Shown here: positions 34,313-42,061 of the stretch, piece by piece
How positions within the stretch are numbered: position 1 is the first letter of the stretch
Layout: every line of letters begins with the position of its first letter
Source: Pseudomonadota bacterium
GTDB taxonomy: Bacteria > Pseudomonadota > Gammaproteobacteria > Burkholderiales > Rhodocyclaceae
Assembly: GCA_963205435.1 (NCBI GenBank)
Contig: CAUJIV010000028.1
Location: forward strand, 49,540-113,539
DNA: 64,000 nt
Direction: 5' to 3'
Notes under the pieces: model-generated
The model's input: only the letters and a program-made list of their open reading frames with translations
Database searches by the model: none
What the model was told of the DNA's origin: nothing
Position numbers and translations under genes: made by a program

Positions 34313-34383
34313 GACTTGCGCTGGCTGGAGGCGATCAGGCAAGGAGTGTGCCATAATTCAACCGCACTGATTGAGGAATGACC

Positions 34384-35406
34384 ATGGATGACAACAAGAG
34401 CAAGGCGCTTTCGGCGGCTCTGGCGCAAATCGAGAAACAGTTCGGCAAGGGCTCGATCATGCGGCTTGGCGACGGCGAGGTGGATCGCGATCTCCAGGTC
34501 GTCTCGACCGGCTCGCTCGGCCTCGACATCGCACTGGGCGTCGGCGGCCTGCCGCGCGGCCGCGTCGTTGAGATCTACGGGCCCGAGTCTTCGGGCAAGA
34601 CAACGCTCACCCTGCAGGTCATCGCCGAGATGCAGAAGCTCGGCGGCACGGCCGCCTTCATCGACGCCGAGCACGCGCTCGACCCGCAGTATGCCGCCAA
34701 GCTCGGCGTCAACGTCGCCGACCTGCTGATCTCCCAGCCCGACACCGGCGAACAGGCGCTGGAGATCGCCGACATGCTGGTGCGCTCGGGCGGCATCGAC
34801 GTCGTGGTGATCGACTCGGTCGCGGCGCTGACGCCGAGGGCCGAGATCGAGGGCGAGATGGGCGACCAGCTGCCCGGCCTGCAGGCGCGCCTGATGAGCC
34901 AGGCCCTGCGCAAGCTCACCGCCAACATCAAGCGCACCAATACCCTGGTCATCTTCATCAACCAGATTCGCATGAAGATCGGCGTCATGTTCGGCAATCC
35001 CGAGACGACCACCGGCGGCAACGCGCTGAAGTTCTATTCCTCGGTGCGCCTCGACATCCGCCGCACCGGCAGCATCAAGAAGGGCGACGAGGTGATCGGC
35101 TCGGAGACGCGCGTGAAGGTGGTCAAGAACAAGGTGGCGCCGCCCTTCCGCCAGGCCGAATTCGACATCCTCTACGGCGAGGGCATCTCGCGCGAGGGCG
35201 AGATCATCGAGCTGGGCGTCAGCCACAAGCTGATCGAGAAATCCGGCGCCTGGTACTCCTACAACGGCGAGCGCATTGGCCAGGGCAAGGACAACGCGCG
35301 CGAATACCTGAGGGAGCATCCGCAGACGGCGCGCGAGATCGAGAACAAGGTGCGCGCCGCCGTTGGCGTCGCCGAGCAGCAGCCGCTGGCCGCGGCCGAG
35401 GCTTGA
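34384..35406 (+). CDS. recA: recombinase RecA
   Basis: 340 aa. DNA strand-exchange protein and co-protease for LexA. Walker A is GPESSGKT, Walker [11 protein letters not shown], and the L1/L2 DNA-binding loops ([38 protein letters not shown]) are intact. I start it at ATG 34384 (MDDNKSKAL) rather than 34378 because GAGGA then has proper spacing and the family starts there. A CATAAT at 34352-34357 may be a -10. recX follows with a TTGA overlap. Confidence 0.98.
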   Translation: MDDNKSKALSAALAQIEKQFGKGSIMRLGDGEVDRDLQVVSTGSLGLDIALGVGGLPRGRVVEIYGPESSGKTTLTLQVIAEMQKLGGTAAFIDAEHALDPQYAAKLGVNVADLLISQPDTGEQALEIADMLVRSGGIDVVVIDSVAALTPRAEIEGEMGDQLPGLQARLMSQALRKLTANIKRTNTLVIFINQIRMKIGVMFGNPETTTGGNALKFYSSVRLDIRRTGSIKKGDEVIGSETRVKVVKNKVAPPFRQAEFDILYGEGISREGEIIELGVSHKLIEKSGAWYSYNGERIGQGKDNAREYLREHPQTAREIENKVRAAVGVAEQQPLAAAEA

Positions 35407-35837
35407 GCGGAGAACTGAAAGCGAAGGCGCTGCGGCTGCTCGCCCGGCGCGAGCACTCCCGCGCCGAGCTGGCACGCAAGCTCTCCGCCGAGCCGGCGGC
35501 CGACAGCCTCGACGCGGTGCTCGACCAGCTCGAGGCGGCCGGCCTGCTCTCCGACCGGCGCTACGCCGAGTCGCTGGTTGCCGCGCGCTCGGCGCGCTAC
35601 GGCAGCGCCCGCCTGCGGCAGGATCTCAGGTCGCGCGGCATCGCCGACGAGATCATCGCCGCCGCCCTGTCCGGCGAGGCCGGCGACGAGTTCGCCCGGG
35701 CGCGCCACATCTGGCAGCGCAAGTTCGGCCGCATGCCCGCCGACCGCGCCGATTACGCGCGCCAGGCGCGCTTCCTGCAGGCCCGCGGCTTCGCCGGCGA
35801 CGTCATCCGCCAGGTGCTGAAGGGGAAGGACGCATGA
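35403..35837 (+). CDS. recX: regulatory protein RecX
   Basis: 144 aa, three-helix tandem-repeat protein that binds RecA filaments and limits RecA activity. Motifs [29 protein letters not shown] and [16 protein letters not shown] are typical. It starts with a rare TTG at 35403 overlapping the recA stop, which would hold its level well below that of RecA. The stop overlaps lptB by 4 nt. Confidence 0.93.
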   Translation: MSGELKAKALRLLARREHSRAELARKLSAEPAADSLDAVLDQLEAAGLLSDRRYAESLVAARSARYGSARLRQDLRSRGIADEIIAAALSGEAGDEFARARHIWQRKFGRMPADRADYARQARFLQARGFAGDVIRQVLKGKDA

Positions 35838-36556
35838 GCCTGCTCAGGGTCGCCGGCCTGCGCAAGAAGTACAAGTCGCGCACTGTCGTCAAGGACGTCT
35901 CCTTCGAGGTGCGCAGCGGCGAGGTGGTCGGCCTGCTAGGACCCAACGGCGCCGGCAAGACCACCTGCTTCTACATGATCGTCGGCCTGGTGAGCGTCGA
36001 CGGCGGCGAGATCGACATCGACGGCAGGCGGCTCACCCACATGCCGATCCACCGCCGCGCCCGGCTCGGCCTGTCCTACCTGCCACAGGAGATCTCGGTG
36101 TTCCGCAAGCTCAGCGTGGCCGACAACATCCGCGCCGTCCTCGAGCTGCAGCCCCTCTCCGAAGAGCAGATCGAGCAGCGCCTCGACGAGTTGCTCGGCG
36201 AGCTGCACATCGAGCAACTGCGCGACAACACCGCCGTCTCGCTCTCCGGCGGCGAGCGTCGCCGCGTCGAGATCGCGCGCGCGCTCGCCACCAGCCCGGC
36301 CTTCATCCTGCTCGACGAGCCGTTCGCCGGCGTCGACCCGATCGCCGTGCTCGACATCCAGAAGATCATCCGCTTCCTCAAGGAGCGCGGCATCGGCGTG
36401 CTGATCACCGACCACAACGTGCGCGAGACGCTGGGCATCTGCGACCACGCCTACATCATCAACGAGGGCGAGGTGCTGGCCGCCGGCAGGCCGGAGGAAA
36501 TCGTCTACAATGAAAGCGTGCGCAGGGTCTACCTGGGCGAGCACTTCCGCCTGTAG
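35834..36556 (+). CDS. lptB: LPS export ABC transporter ATPase LptB
   Basis: 240 aa, single ABC ATPase that powers LPS extraction from the inner membrane with LptFG. Signatures: [62 protein letters not shown] and [11 protein letters not shown], diagnostic of LptB. ATG 35834 overlaps the recX stop. Usual upstream partners lptC and lptA are missing here, but downstream rpoN, hpf, ptsN and hprK keep the standard order. Confidence 0.96.
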   Translation: MSLLRVAGLRKKYKSRTVVKDVSFEVRSGEVVGLLGPNGAGKTTCFYMIVGLVSVDGGEIDIDGRRLTHMPIHRRARLGLSYLPQEISVFRKLSVADNIRAVLELQPLSEEQIEQRLDELLGELHIEQLRDNTAVSLSGGERRRVEIARALATSPAFILLDEPFAGVDPIAVLDIQKIIRFLKERGIGVLITDHNVRETLGICDHAYIINEGEVLAAGRPEEIVYNESVRRVYLGEHFRL

Positions 36557-36592
36557 CGCCCGAAACCGACCGCGCCGCCCCGCTACCGGCCG

Positions 36593-38005
36593 ATGAAACA
36601 AGCGCTCCAGCTCAAGATCTCGCAGCACCTGGCCCTGACGCCGCAGCTGCAGCAATCGATCCGTCTGCTGCAGCTGTCTACCCTCGAGCTGAACCAGGAG
36701 ATCGAGAACATCCTGCAGGAGAACCCGCTGCTCGAACGTGAGGACGAGCCGGCGACGGTCTTCGCGCCGGCGGGCGAGGCACCGCAGCCCGCTGCCGGGC
36801 CGGTGGACGGTGGCACCGCCACGGCGGATTACGACGAGGCCGGGCGCGACGACTGGCCGGTCGAGATGGCCGCCGCCGCGCCGCGCGACGAGCGCAACGA
36901 CGACGAGCCCGGCTACGCCGAGGTCCAGGCGGCGGCCACTTCGCTGCGCGATCACCTCTGCGACCAGCTGGCGATGCTGCTGCTGCCGGAGCGCGATCGC
37001 AGCCTGGTGCGCCTGCTGATCGAGGCGCTCGACGACGACGGCTACCTCGCGCAAAGCCTCGAGGAACTGGCCGGGCTGCTGCCCGACGAGCTGGAAGTGG
37101 ATGTCGACGAGCTGCAGATCGCCCTGCGCCACCTGCAGAACTTCGATCCGCCCGGCGTCGGCGCGCGCAATGCCGCCGAGTGCCTGGCGCTGCAGCTGGA
37201 CGGCCTGCCGCCGGCGCCGGTGCGCGAGCTGGCGCTGCAGATCGCGCGCAATCACCTCGACCTGCTGGCGGCGCGCGACTATGCGCGGCTGAAGAAGGCG
37301 ACCGGCTGCGGCGAGGAGGCGCTGCGCGAGGCGCAGGCGCTGATCCGCTCGCTCAATCCGCGCCCCGGCGCGCAGTTCTCGCCGGCCGAGACGCGCTACG
37401 TGGTGCCCGATGTCATCGTGCGCAAGGTGCGCGGCCAGTGGTCGGTGTCGCTCAACGGCGAGGCGCTGCCGCGGCTGCGCATCAACCGCCTCTACGCCGA
37501 GATCCTCAAGGGTAACCGCGGCTCCGGCCTGGCCGGCCAGCTGCAGGAAGCGCGCTGGCTGATCAAGAACGTGCAGCAGCGCTTCGAGACCATCCAGCGC
37601 GTCTCGCAGGCCATCGTCGACCGCCAGCGCCAGTTTTTCGACCACGGCGAGGTGGCGATGCGGCCGCTGACCCTGCGCGAGATCGCCGACCAGCTCGGCC
37701 TGCACGAGTCGACCATCTCGCGCGTGACGACGCAGAAATACATGGCAACGCCGCGCGGCGTCTACGAGCTGAAGTATTTCTTCGGCAGCCACGTCGCCAC
37801 CGAGGCCGGCGGCGCCGCCTCGTCGACCGCCATCCGCGCCCTCATCCGCCAGCTGGTCGGCGCCGAGGACGGCAGGAAGCCGCTGTCCGACGCCCAGCTC
37901 GCCGAGATCCTCGGCCAGCAGGGCATCATGGTGGCGCGCCGCACCGTCGCCAAGTACCGCGAGGCGCTCAACATCCCGCCGGTCAGCCTGAGAAAGACCA
38001 TTTGA
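36593..38005 (+). CDS. rpoN: RNA polymerase sigma-54 factor
   Basis: 470 aa. Region I is Gln/Leu-rich ([19 protein letters not shown]) and contacts bEBP activators; region II is acidic; region III ends with a helix-turn-helix and the RpoN box [12 protein letters not shown] near the C terminus, which binds the -24 element. It directs nitrogen, motility and other regulons with enhancer-binding proteins. 36 nt after lptB. Confidence 0.97.
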   Translation: MKQALQLKISQHLALTPQLQQSIRLLQLSTLELNQEIENILQENPLLEREDEPATVFAPAGEAPQPAAGPVDGGTATADYDEAGRDDWPVEMAAAAPRDERNDDEPGYAEVQAAATSLRDHLCDQLAMLLLPERDRSLVRLLIEALDDDGYLAQSLEELAGLLPDELEVDVDELQIALRHLQNFDPPGVGARNAAECLALQLDGLPPAPVRELALQIARNHLDLLAARDYARLKKATGCGEEALREAQALIRSLNPRPGAQFSPAETRYVVPDVIVRKVRGQWSVSLNGEALPRLRINRLYAEILKGNRGSGLAGQLQEARWLIKNVQQRFETIQRVSQAIVDRQRQFFDHGEVAMRPLTLREIADQLGLHESTISRVTTQKYMATPRGVYELKYFFGSHVATEAGGAASSTAIRALIRQLVGAEDGRKPLSDAQLAEILGQQGIMVARRTVAKYREALNIPPVSLRKTI

Positions 38006-38030
38006 GCGGCATCATCCGGTTCAACCCGCT

Positions 38031-38060
38031 GCCGCGGCGGCCGACGCCGCGGCGCATTTT
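38031..38060 (+). terminator. hairpin with short T-run between rpoN and hpf
   Basis: GCCGCGG (38031) pairs with CCGCGGC (38047) and is followed by GCATTTT. The T-run is short, so partial termination or mRNA processing between rpoN and hpf is more likely than full termination. Confidence 0.35.
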
Positions 38061-38075
38061 CGCCAAGGAGCCCGC

Positions 38076-38396
38076 ATGAACATCAACATCACCGGACACC
38101 ACCTCGAGGTCACCCCGGCCATCCGCGACTACGTCCAGGCCAAGCTCGGACGCGCCATCCGCCGCTTCGACCACGTCACGGCGGCGCATGTCATCCTGTC
38201 GGTGGAGAAGCTGCGGCAGAAGGCCGAGGTGACGGTGCACCTGCGCGGCAAGGACATCTTCGTCGAGGCGCAGGACGAGAACCTGTATGCCAGCATCGAC
38301 GCCCTCGCCGACAAGCTCGACCGCCAGGTGGTCAAGCACAAGGAAAAGATCGGCAGCCATGCGCATGAAGGAATCAAGCGGCAGCCCGCCGAATAG
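38076..38396 (+). CDS. hpf: ribosome hibernation-promoting factor (short HPF)
   Basis: 106 aa, the short form of the YhbH/HPF family (MNINITGHHLEVTPAIRDYVQAKLGR; DLYASIDALADKLDRQV-type core). It binds the 30S decoding centre and promotes inactive 100S ribosomes in stationary phase. The conserved place right after rpoN gives it its old name, sigma-54 modulation protein. Good Shine-Dalgarno AAGGAG before ATG 38076. Confidence 0.95.
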   Translation: MNINITGHHLEVTPAIRDYVQAKLGRAIRRFDHVTAAHVILSVEKLRQKAEVTVHLRGKDIFVEAQDENLYASIDALADKLDRQVVKHKEKIGSHAHEGIKRQPAE

Positions 38397-38434
38397 GCCG
38401 TCGCAGCGGGCTGCCCCAGGCCGGGCTTTCCGGG

Positions 38435-38440
38435 TATAAT
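38435..38440 (+). promoter_or_regulatory. possible -10 element upstream of ptsN
   Basis: GGGTATAATTC at about 38432-38442 is a consensus TATAAT 90 bp before ptsN in the 133-bp hpf-ptsN gap. No good -35 is visible at normal spacing. The pyrimidine-rich stretch that follows lacks a Shine-Dalgarno. Confidence 0.4.
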
Positions 38441-38529
38441 TCTCCGCTTCGGCAAGCCCAGCGAGCCCCCGCCCCCCTGCCCTGACGCCGCGCGTATCCT
38501 GTCTCCCTCCCTCCGGTGGCCCGTCCGCA

Positions 38530-38985
38530 ATGAACCAGATCGCCAAGCTCCTGCCGCTCGCCAACGTCGAGGCCGGGCTGGAGGCCAGCAGCAAGAAGCG
38601 CGTCTTCGAGCAGGCCGGCATCCTGTTCGAGAACAACCAGGGCATCGGCCGCAGCGTCGTCTTCGACAGCCTCTTCGCGCGGGAGAAGCTCGGCTCGACC
38701 GGGCTCGGCCAGGGCGTGGCCATCCCGCACGGCCGCATCAAGGGGCTGAAGGAGGCGACCGGCGCCTTCCTGCGCCTGTCCGCCCCGGTGCAGTTCGACG
38801 CCCCCGACGGCAAGCCGGTCAGCCTGCTGTTCGTCCTGCTGGTGCCGGAACAGGCCACCGAGCAGCACCTGCAGATCCTCTCCGAGCTGGCGCAGATGTT
38901 CTCCGACCGCGGCTTCCGCGAGCAACTGCTCGCCGCGACCGATGCCGCCGCCCTCCATTCGCTGTTCTGCCGCTGGGAACCCCAT
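38530..38985 (+). CDS. ptsN: nitrogen PTS IIA component (EIIA-Ntr)
   Basis: The ORF runs to 39015 (161 aa); its last codons overlap hprK. PTS EIIA type 2 fold with the phosphorylated His at about residue 67 in [13 protein letters not shown]-Ntr takes phosphate from PtsP/NPr and regulates potassium uptake, nitrogen and stress responses by binding partners. Conserved in rpoN-hpf-ptsN-hprK. The end given here marks the part before hprK begins; the true stop is at 39013-39015. Confidence 0.9.
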
Positions 38986-39916
38986 GCAGCAGGCGAACGT
39001 CGCGCGGCTGTTTGACTACCACCGGGAATCGCTCCAGCTGCTGCACGTCTGCGGCAATCTCGACACGCCCATCCGCGTCAACCTGCCGCACGCCTCGCCG
39101 GCCGACCTGATCGGTCACCTCAACCTGATCCATCCCGACCGCATCCAGGTCATCGGCGCGGCGGAAATCAACTGGAGCGGCAAGCAGCACGCGATCCGCG
39201 TCTCGCGCCACATGCACGAGATCATCGCGGCGCGCCCGCCCGCCGTCATCGTCGCCGACGGCTGCCCGGTGCCGGCCTACGTGCAGGAGGCCTGCGCGCA
39301 ATCGGATACCGCCCTGTTCTCGACGCCGCAATCGGCCGCCGCGGTCATCGACCTGCTGCGCATCTGGCTGTCGCGCCACCTCGCCGAAACCGTGGAGCTG
39401 CATGCCGTCATGATGGACGTGCTCGGCATGGGCGTGCTGATCACCGGCGACTCGGGCGTCGGCAAGAGCGAGCTGGCGCTGGAGCTGATCTCGCGCGGCC
39501 ACGGCCTGGTCGCCGACGACGTCGTCGAGATCGCCCGCGTCGCGCCGAATTCCCTCGAGGCGCGCTGCCCGCCGATGCTGCGCGACTACCTCGAGGTGCG
39601 CGGCCTCGGCGTGCTGAACATCCGCACCATCTTCGGCGAGTCGGCCAGCCGGCGCAAGATGAAGCTGAAGCTGATCGTGCACCTGCTGCGGCCGCAGAAG
39701 GGCGCGCCGGACATCGACCGCCTGCCGCTGGGGGCAGAGACCGAGGAGATCCTCGGCGTGCCGGTGCGCAAGGTCAGCATTCCCGTGGCGGCCGGCCGCA
39801 ACCTGGCCGTGCTGCTGGAGGCCGCCGTGCGCTCGACCATCCTGCTGCTGCGCGGCATCGACAGCACGCAGGAGTTCGTCGAGCGGCACAAGCGGGCGAT
39901 GGAAGGCGGCGGCTGA
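38984..39916 (+). CDS. hprK: HPr kinase/phosphorylase
   Basis: 310 aa. P-loop [14 protein letters not shown], the following LVADDVVEI, and the HprK signature [15 protein letters not shown] are intact. It phosphorylates and dephosphorylates a Ser on an HPr-like protein, in proteobacteria linking PTS state to regulation rather than sugar uptake. ATG 38984 lies 32 nt inside ptsN, so the two are tightly coupled. The usual next gene rapZ is absent; a PsiF-repeat gene follows instead. Confidence 0.94.
   Translation: MQQANVARLFDYHRESLQLLHVCGNLDTPIRVNLPHASPADLIGHLNLIHPDRIQVIGAAEINWSGKQHAIRVSRHMHEIIAARPPAVIVADGCPVPAYVQEACAQSDTALFSTPQSAAAVIDLLRIWLSRHLAETVELHAVMMDVLGMGVLITGDSGVGKSELALELISRGHGLVADDVVEIARVAPNSLEARCPPMLRDYLEVRGLGVLNIRTIFGESASRRKMKLKLIVHLLRPQKGAPDIDRLPLGAETEEILGVPVRKVSIPVAAGRNLAVLLEAAVRSTILLLRGIDSTQEFVERHKRAMEGGG
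39013..39015 (+). other. ptsN: stop codon of ptsN, inside hprK
   Basis: The ptsN frame (start 38530) ends with TGA here, 32 nt into hprK, giving 161 aa in total. Listed because the ptsN entry marks only the non-overlapping part. Confidence 0.85.
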
Positions 39917-39998
39917 GGCCTGTCAACCCGGCCGGCGGCAGCACGTTGTTGTTTCTGCGGCGTTTCGCCGCGCCACCCCTGAACGAGGAGAACCTCAC

Positions 39999-40346
39999 AT
40001 GCACAAGCTGATTCTGGCAGCGGCCGCCTCCCTCCTGGCCGCCAACCTGGCCCTGGCGCAGGCGCCCGCCGCCGGCAACAAGAAAGCGCCTTCGGAAAAG
40101 CAGCTCCAGCAGCAGGAGCGCATGAAGGCCTGCAACCAGGAAGCCGGCGACAAGAACCTGAAGGGCGACGAGCGCAAGAAATTCATGAGCGACTGCCTCA
40201 AGCAGCGCCAGGCCAGCCAGCAGGAGAAAATGAAGCTCTGCAACCAGGAAGCCGGCCAGAAGAGCCTCAAGGGCGACGCGCGCAAGGCCTTCATGAGCGA
40301 ATGCCTGAGGGGCGACAAGGCCGCGGCCGCGCCCGCCCGCCAGTAA
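39999..40346 (+). CDS. PsiF-repeat secreted protein
   Basis: 115 aa. A signal peptide (about residues 1-20, LILAAAASLLAANLALAQA) precedes two near-identical PsiF repeats of about 37 residues, each with the pattern K-x-C-N-Q-E-A-G-x-K-x-L-K-G and ending F-M-S-x-C-L, so two Cys pairs per protein could form periplasmic disulfides. PsiF was named as a phosphate-starvation-inducible protein in E. coli; function unknown. Good Shine-Dalgarno GAGGAGAA. A terminator follows, separating it from the kinase-linked genes. Confidence 0.88.
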   Translation: MHKLILAAAASLLAANLALAQAPAAGNKKAPSEKQLQQQERMKACNQEAGDKNLKGDERKKFMSDCLKQRQASQQEKMKLCNQEAGQKSLKGDARKAFMSECLRGDKAAAAPARQ

Positions 40347-40382
40347 GCCACGCCATCCTTCGCAGCACCCGCCCCGGCGCAG

Positions 40383-40411
40383 CCGCTCGGTTGTGCCGGA
40401 GCGGGTTTTTT
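40383..40411 (+). terminator. intrinsic terminator after the PsiF gene
   Basis: CCGCTC (40383) pairs with GAGCGG (40399-40404) around a GC-rich loop and is followed by six T residues (40406-40411), a classical rho-independent terminator. Confidence 0.8.
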
Positions 40412-40419
40412 GACACAAT
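40391..40419 (+). promoter_or_regulatory. candidate promoter of the 217-aa/CsgG-like/kinase operon
   Basis: TTGTGC at 40391-40396 and CACAAT at 40414-40419 are 17 bp apart, 30 bp upstream of the next gene. A perfect TTGACA at 40410-40415 also occurs but lacks a good -10 at normal spacing. The promoter overlaps the terminator of the PsiF gene. Confidence 0.45.
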
Positions 40420-40449
40420 CGGCGCACGCTTTCCTCCGTATCAAGGCAG

Positions 40450-41103
40450 ATGCGCCGCGTCCTCCTCCTGCTCGCCTTCCCCTGCAGCTTCTTCCTCGCC
40501 TGCGCCAGCGCGCAGGCCTTCCGTTTCTCCGGCGACGAAGGCAAGGGTGAGGCCGAGACGCAGGCGCGCAATGCGCGCATCGACCAGCTGGTGGCCGCGC
40601 CCTGCCGGCAGCAGCTGAAGAACCGCAGGATCATGCTGGTCATCGCCGAGCAGACCGCCAATGGCTTCAACACCGTGCAAAGCCGCTACGGCCCGCATTA
40701 CCAGGCGATCAACCACCGCCTGCGCGCGCTCGGGCTGAAGACCTACACCCAGGAGCAGATCCGCGCCCGCATCGCCCAGGCCGAGATCGAGGCGCACTTC
40801 CGCAACGACCCCGACGCCGCCCTCGCCGCCTCGAAGAAGCTCGGCGCCGACTTCATCCTGCGTAGCCTCATCACGACCCAGGCCGGCATCAACCCGGTGC
40901 TGAACATCAACGAGGTCGCCGTGCGCATGAGCTTCACCCTCGTCTCCGCCGGCGGCCGCGTCATTTCCAGCGTCAGCGCCAGTGACGCGTCCTACGCCGG
41001 CGGCGACACCCTCGGCATGGCGCTCACCCTGGTCAACGAGCAGGCCGACGAAGTCGTCGCCCGGCTCTACAACGACTACTGCCGCGCCGGCGGCAAGAAT
41101 TAG
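40450..41103 (+). CDS. exported 217-aa protein of unknown function, related to the kinase ectodomain
   Basis: 217 aa with a signal peptide (cleavage likely after ACASA, about residue 21; a near-lipobox FLAC is not canonical). The mature part alternates strands and helices: RRIMLVIAEQ, a helix INHRLRALGL, GADFILRSLITT, VAVRMSFTLVSAGGRVI, a closing helix ADEVVARLYNDYC. This order resembles FlgT/LpoB/CsgG-type envelope domains, and aligns by eye with the C-terminal half of the kinase ectodomain two genes downstream. No known name. It is the first gene of a likely operon with the CsgG-like protein (17-nt gap) and the kinase. Confidence 0.82.
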   Translation: MRRVLLLLAFPCSFFLACASAQAFRFSGDEGKGEAETQARNARIDQLVAAPCRQQLKNRRIMLVIAEQTANGFNTVQSRYGPHYQAINHRLRALGLKTYTQEQIRARIAQAEIEAHFRNDPDAALAASKKLGADFILRSLITTQAGINPVLNINEVAVRMSFTLVSAGGRVISSVSASDASYAGGDTLGMALTLVNEQADEVVARLYNDYCRAGGKN

Positions 41104-41120
41104 CCAACGGAGACTGCCGC

Positions 41121-41912
41121 ATGAAAACGCCCCTTTGCCTCGCCTTCCTCATGGCCCTGGCCGGCGCCGCCGCCGCCCAGCCGACCTTCGACAGCCCGTC
41201 GCCGACCCAGGGCGGCAGCACCTCGCGCAAGGCCAACGAGATGGCCGACAAGGGCATGTACAAGCCGGTCGAGTACGCCAACGCGGCCAAGCCCGGCCCG
41301 ATGATCATCGTCATTCCTGGCGAGATCAAGAGCAACAACGCCAGCTTCACCCAGAAATTCGGCCCCAACAACATCGCCGACTTCGCCGAGCTCGAGCTGG
41401 GCAAGGCCAACTTCAAGGTCCTCGAGCGCACGAACCTCGGCCCGCTGCTGCAGGAATTCCAGCTCGCCTACAACCTCGGCGATCCCGCGGAAGCGCGCAA
41501 GTTCCTGCAGAAGGGCAAGCTGAAGTCGACCAAATGGGTGCTGAAGTTCGACATCCTCAAGGCCGAGCAGGTGGCGCAGGCCCAGGAAGGCTTCAGCGGC
41601 AGGCCGAGCGGCGCGCTGATCGGCATTCTCGGTGGCGGCCGCGGCGCGGCGGTCGGCGATGTCGCCGTCAGCTCGGTGCAGACGGGCGAATCCTCCGGCG
41701 TCTGGATCATCGGCATGCGCTACAAGATCATCGACGCCAACACCACCGAGCAGGTGGCCACCGGCTACACCGAGGAGAAGATGGAGCTCGGCGCCAAGTC
41801 GTCCTCGGTGCTCGGCTTCTCCGGCGGCGAATCGGGCGGCCTGACGCTGGACGGCATGGTGCAGCGCCTGGTGCAGAAGAACGTCTGGGAAATCGACTCG
41901 AAGCACAAGTGA
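41121..41912 (+). CDS. CsgG/HfaB-like exported protein
   Basis: 263 aa. Signal peptide of about 19 residues (LAFLMALAGAAAAQ), no lipobox Cys. The core carries CsgG-family features: strand PMIIVIPGEIKS, ELELGKANFKVLERTNLGPLLQE with the conserved E-R, KWVLKFDILKAE, a Gly-rich stretch GILGGGRGAAVGDVAVSS, and IGMRYKIIDANTTEQVATGY. CsgG forms the curli secretion pore; related proteins act in holdfast anchoring or in envelope scaffolds. No curli genes are present and no lipid anchor is seen, so a periplasmic scaffold or sensor is as likely as a pore. Confidence 0.8.
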   Translation: MKTPLCLAFLMALAGAAAAQPTFDSPSPTQGGSTSRKANEMADKGMYKPVEYANAAKPGPMIIVIPGEIKSNNASFTQKFGPNNIADFAELELGKANFKVLERTNLGPLLQEFQLAYNLGDPAEARKFLQKGKLKSTKWVLKFDILKAEQVAQAQEGFSGRPSGALIGILGGGRGAAVGDVAVSSVQTGESSGVWIIGMRYKIIDANTTEQVATGYTEEKMELGAKSSSVLGFSGGESGGLTLDGMVQRLVQKNVWEIDSKHK

Positions 41913-41929
41913 CGGCCTTCCCCGCGTCC

Positions 41930-41945
41930 CCTTGCCATGGCAAGG
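41930..41945. repeat. perfect 16-bp palindrome CCTTGCCATGGCAAGG
   Basis: A perfect inverted repeat lies 18 nt after the CsgG-like stop and 117 nt before the kinase. It is followed by AGTGACG, a tail also found at 47036-47042 after another inverted repeat (CTCCC/GGGAG), which hints at a dispersed repeat or an operator. Confidence 0.5.
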
Positions 41946-42061
41946 AGTGACGCAGGTTCGCGGGCCATGCCCGCGCCATGCACTGAATGTCCCGCCTCGG
42001 GGCGGTCCTCCTGCGGCGGGGCCCGCACTTCCGACCGCAGCAAGCTGAGGGAGCAGCCGGC

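Noticed and set aside
40410-40443. TTGACA at 40410 as the main -35 of the signalling operon
   Set aside because: No -10-like hexamer at 16-18 bp; the TTGTGC/CACAAT pair is better spaced.
41121-41912. CsgG-like gene as part of a curli secretion system
   Set aside because: No csgA, csgB, csgE or csgF homologues and no lipobox; neighbours point to signalling instead.
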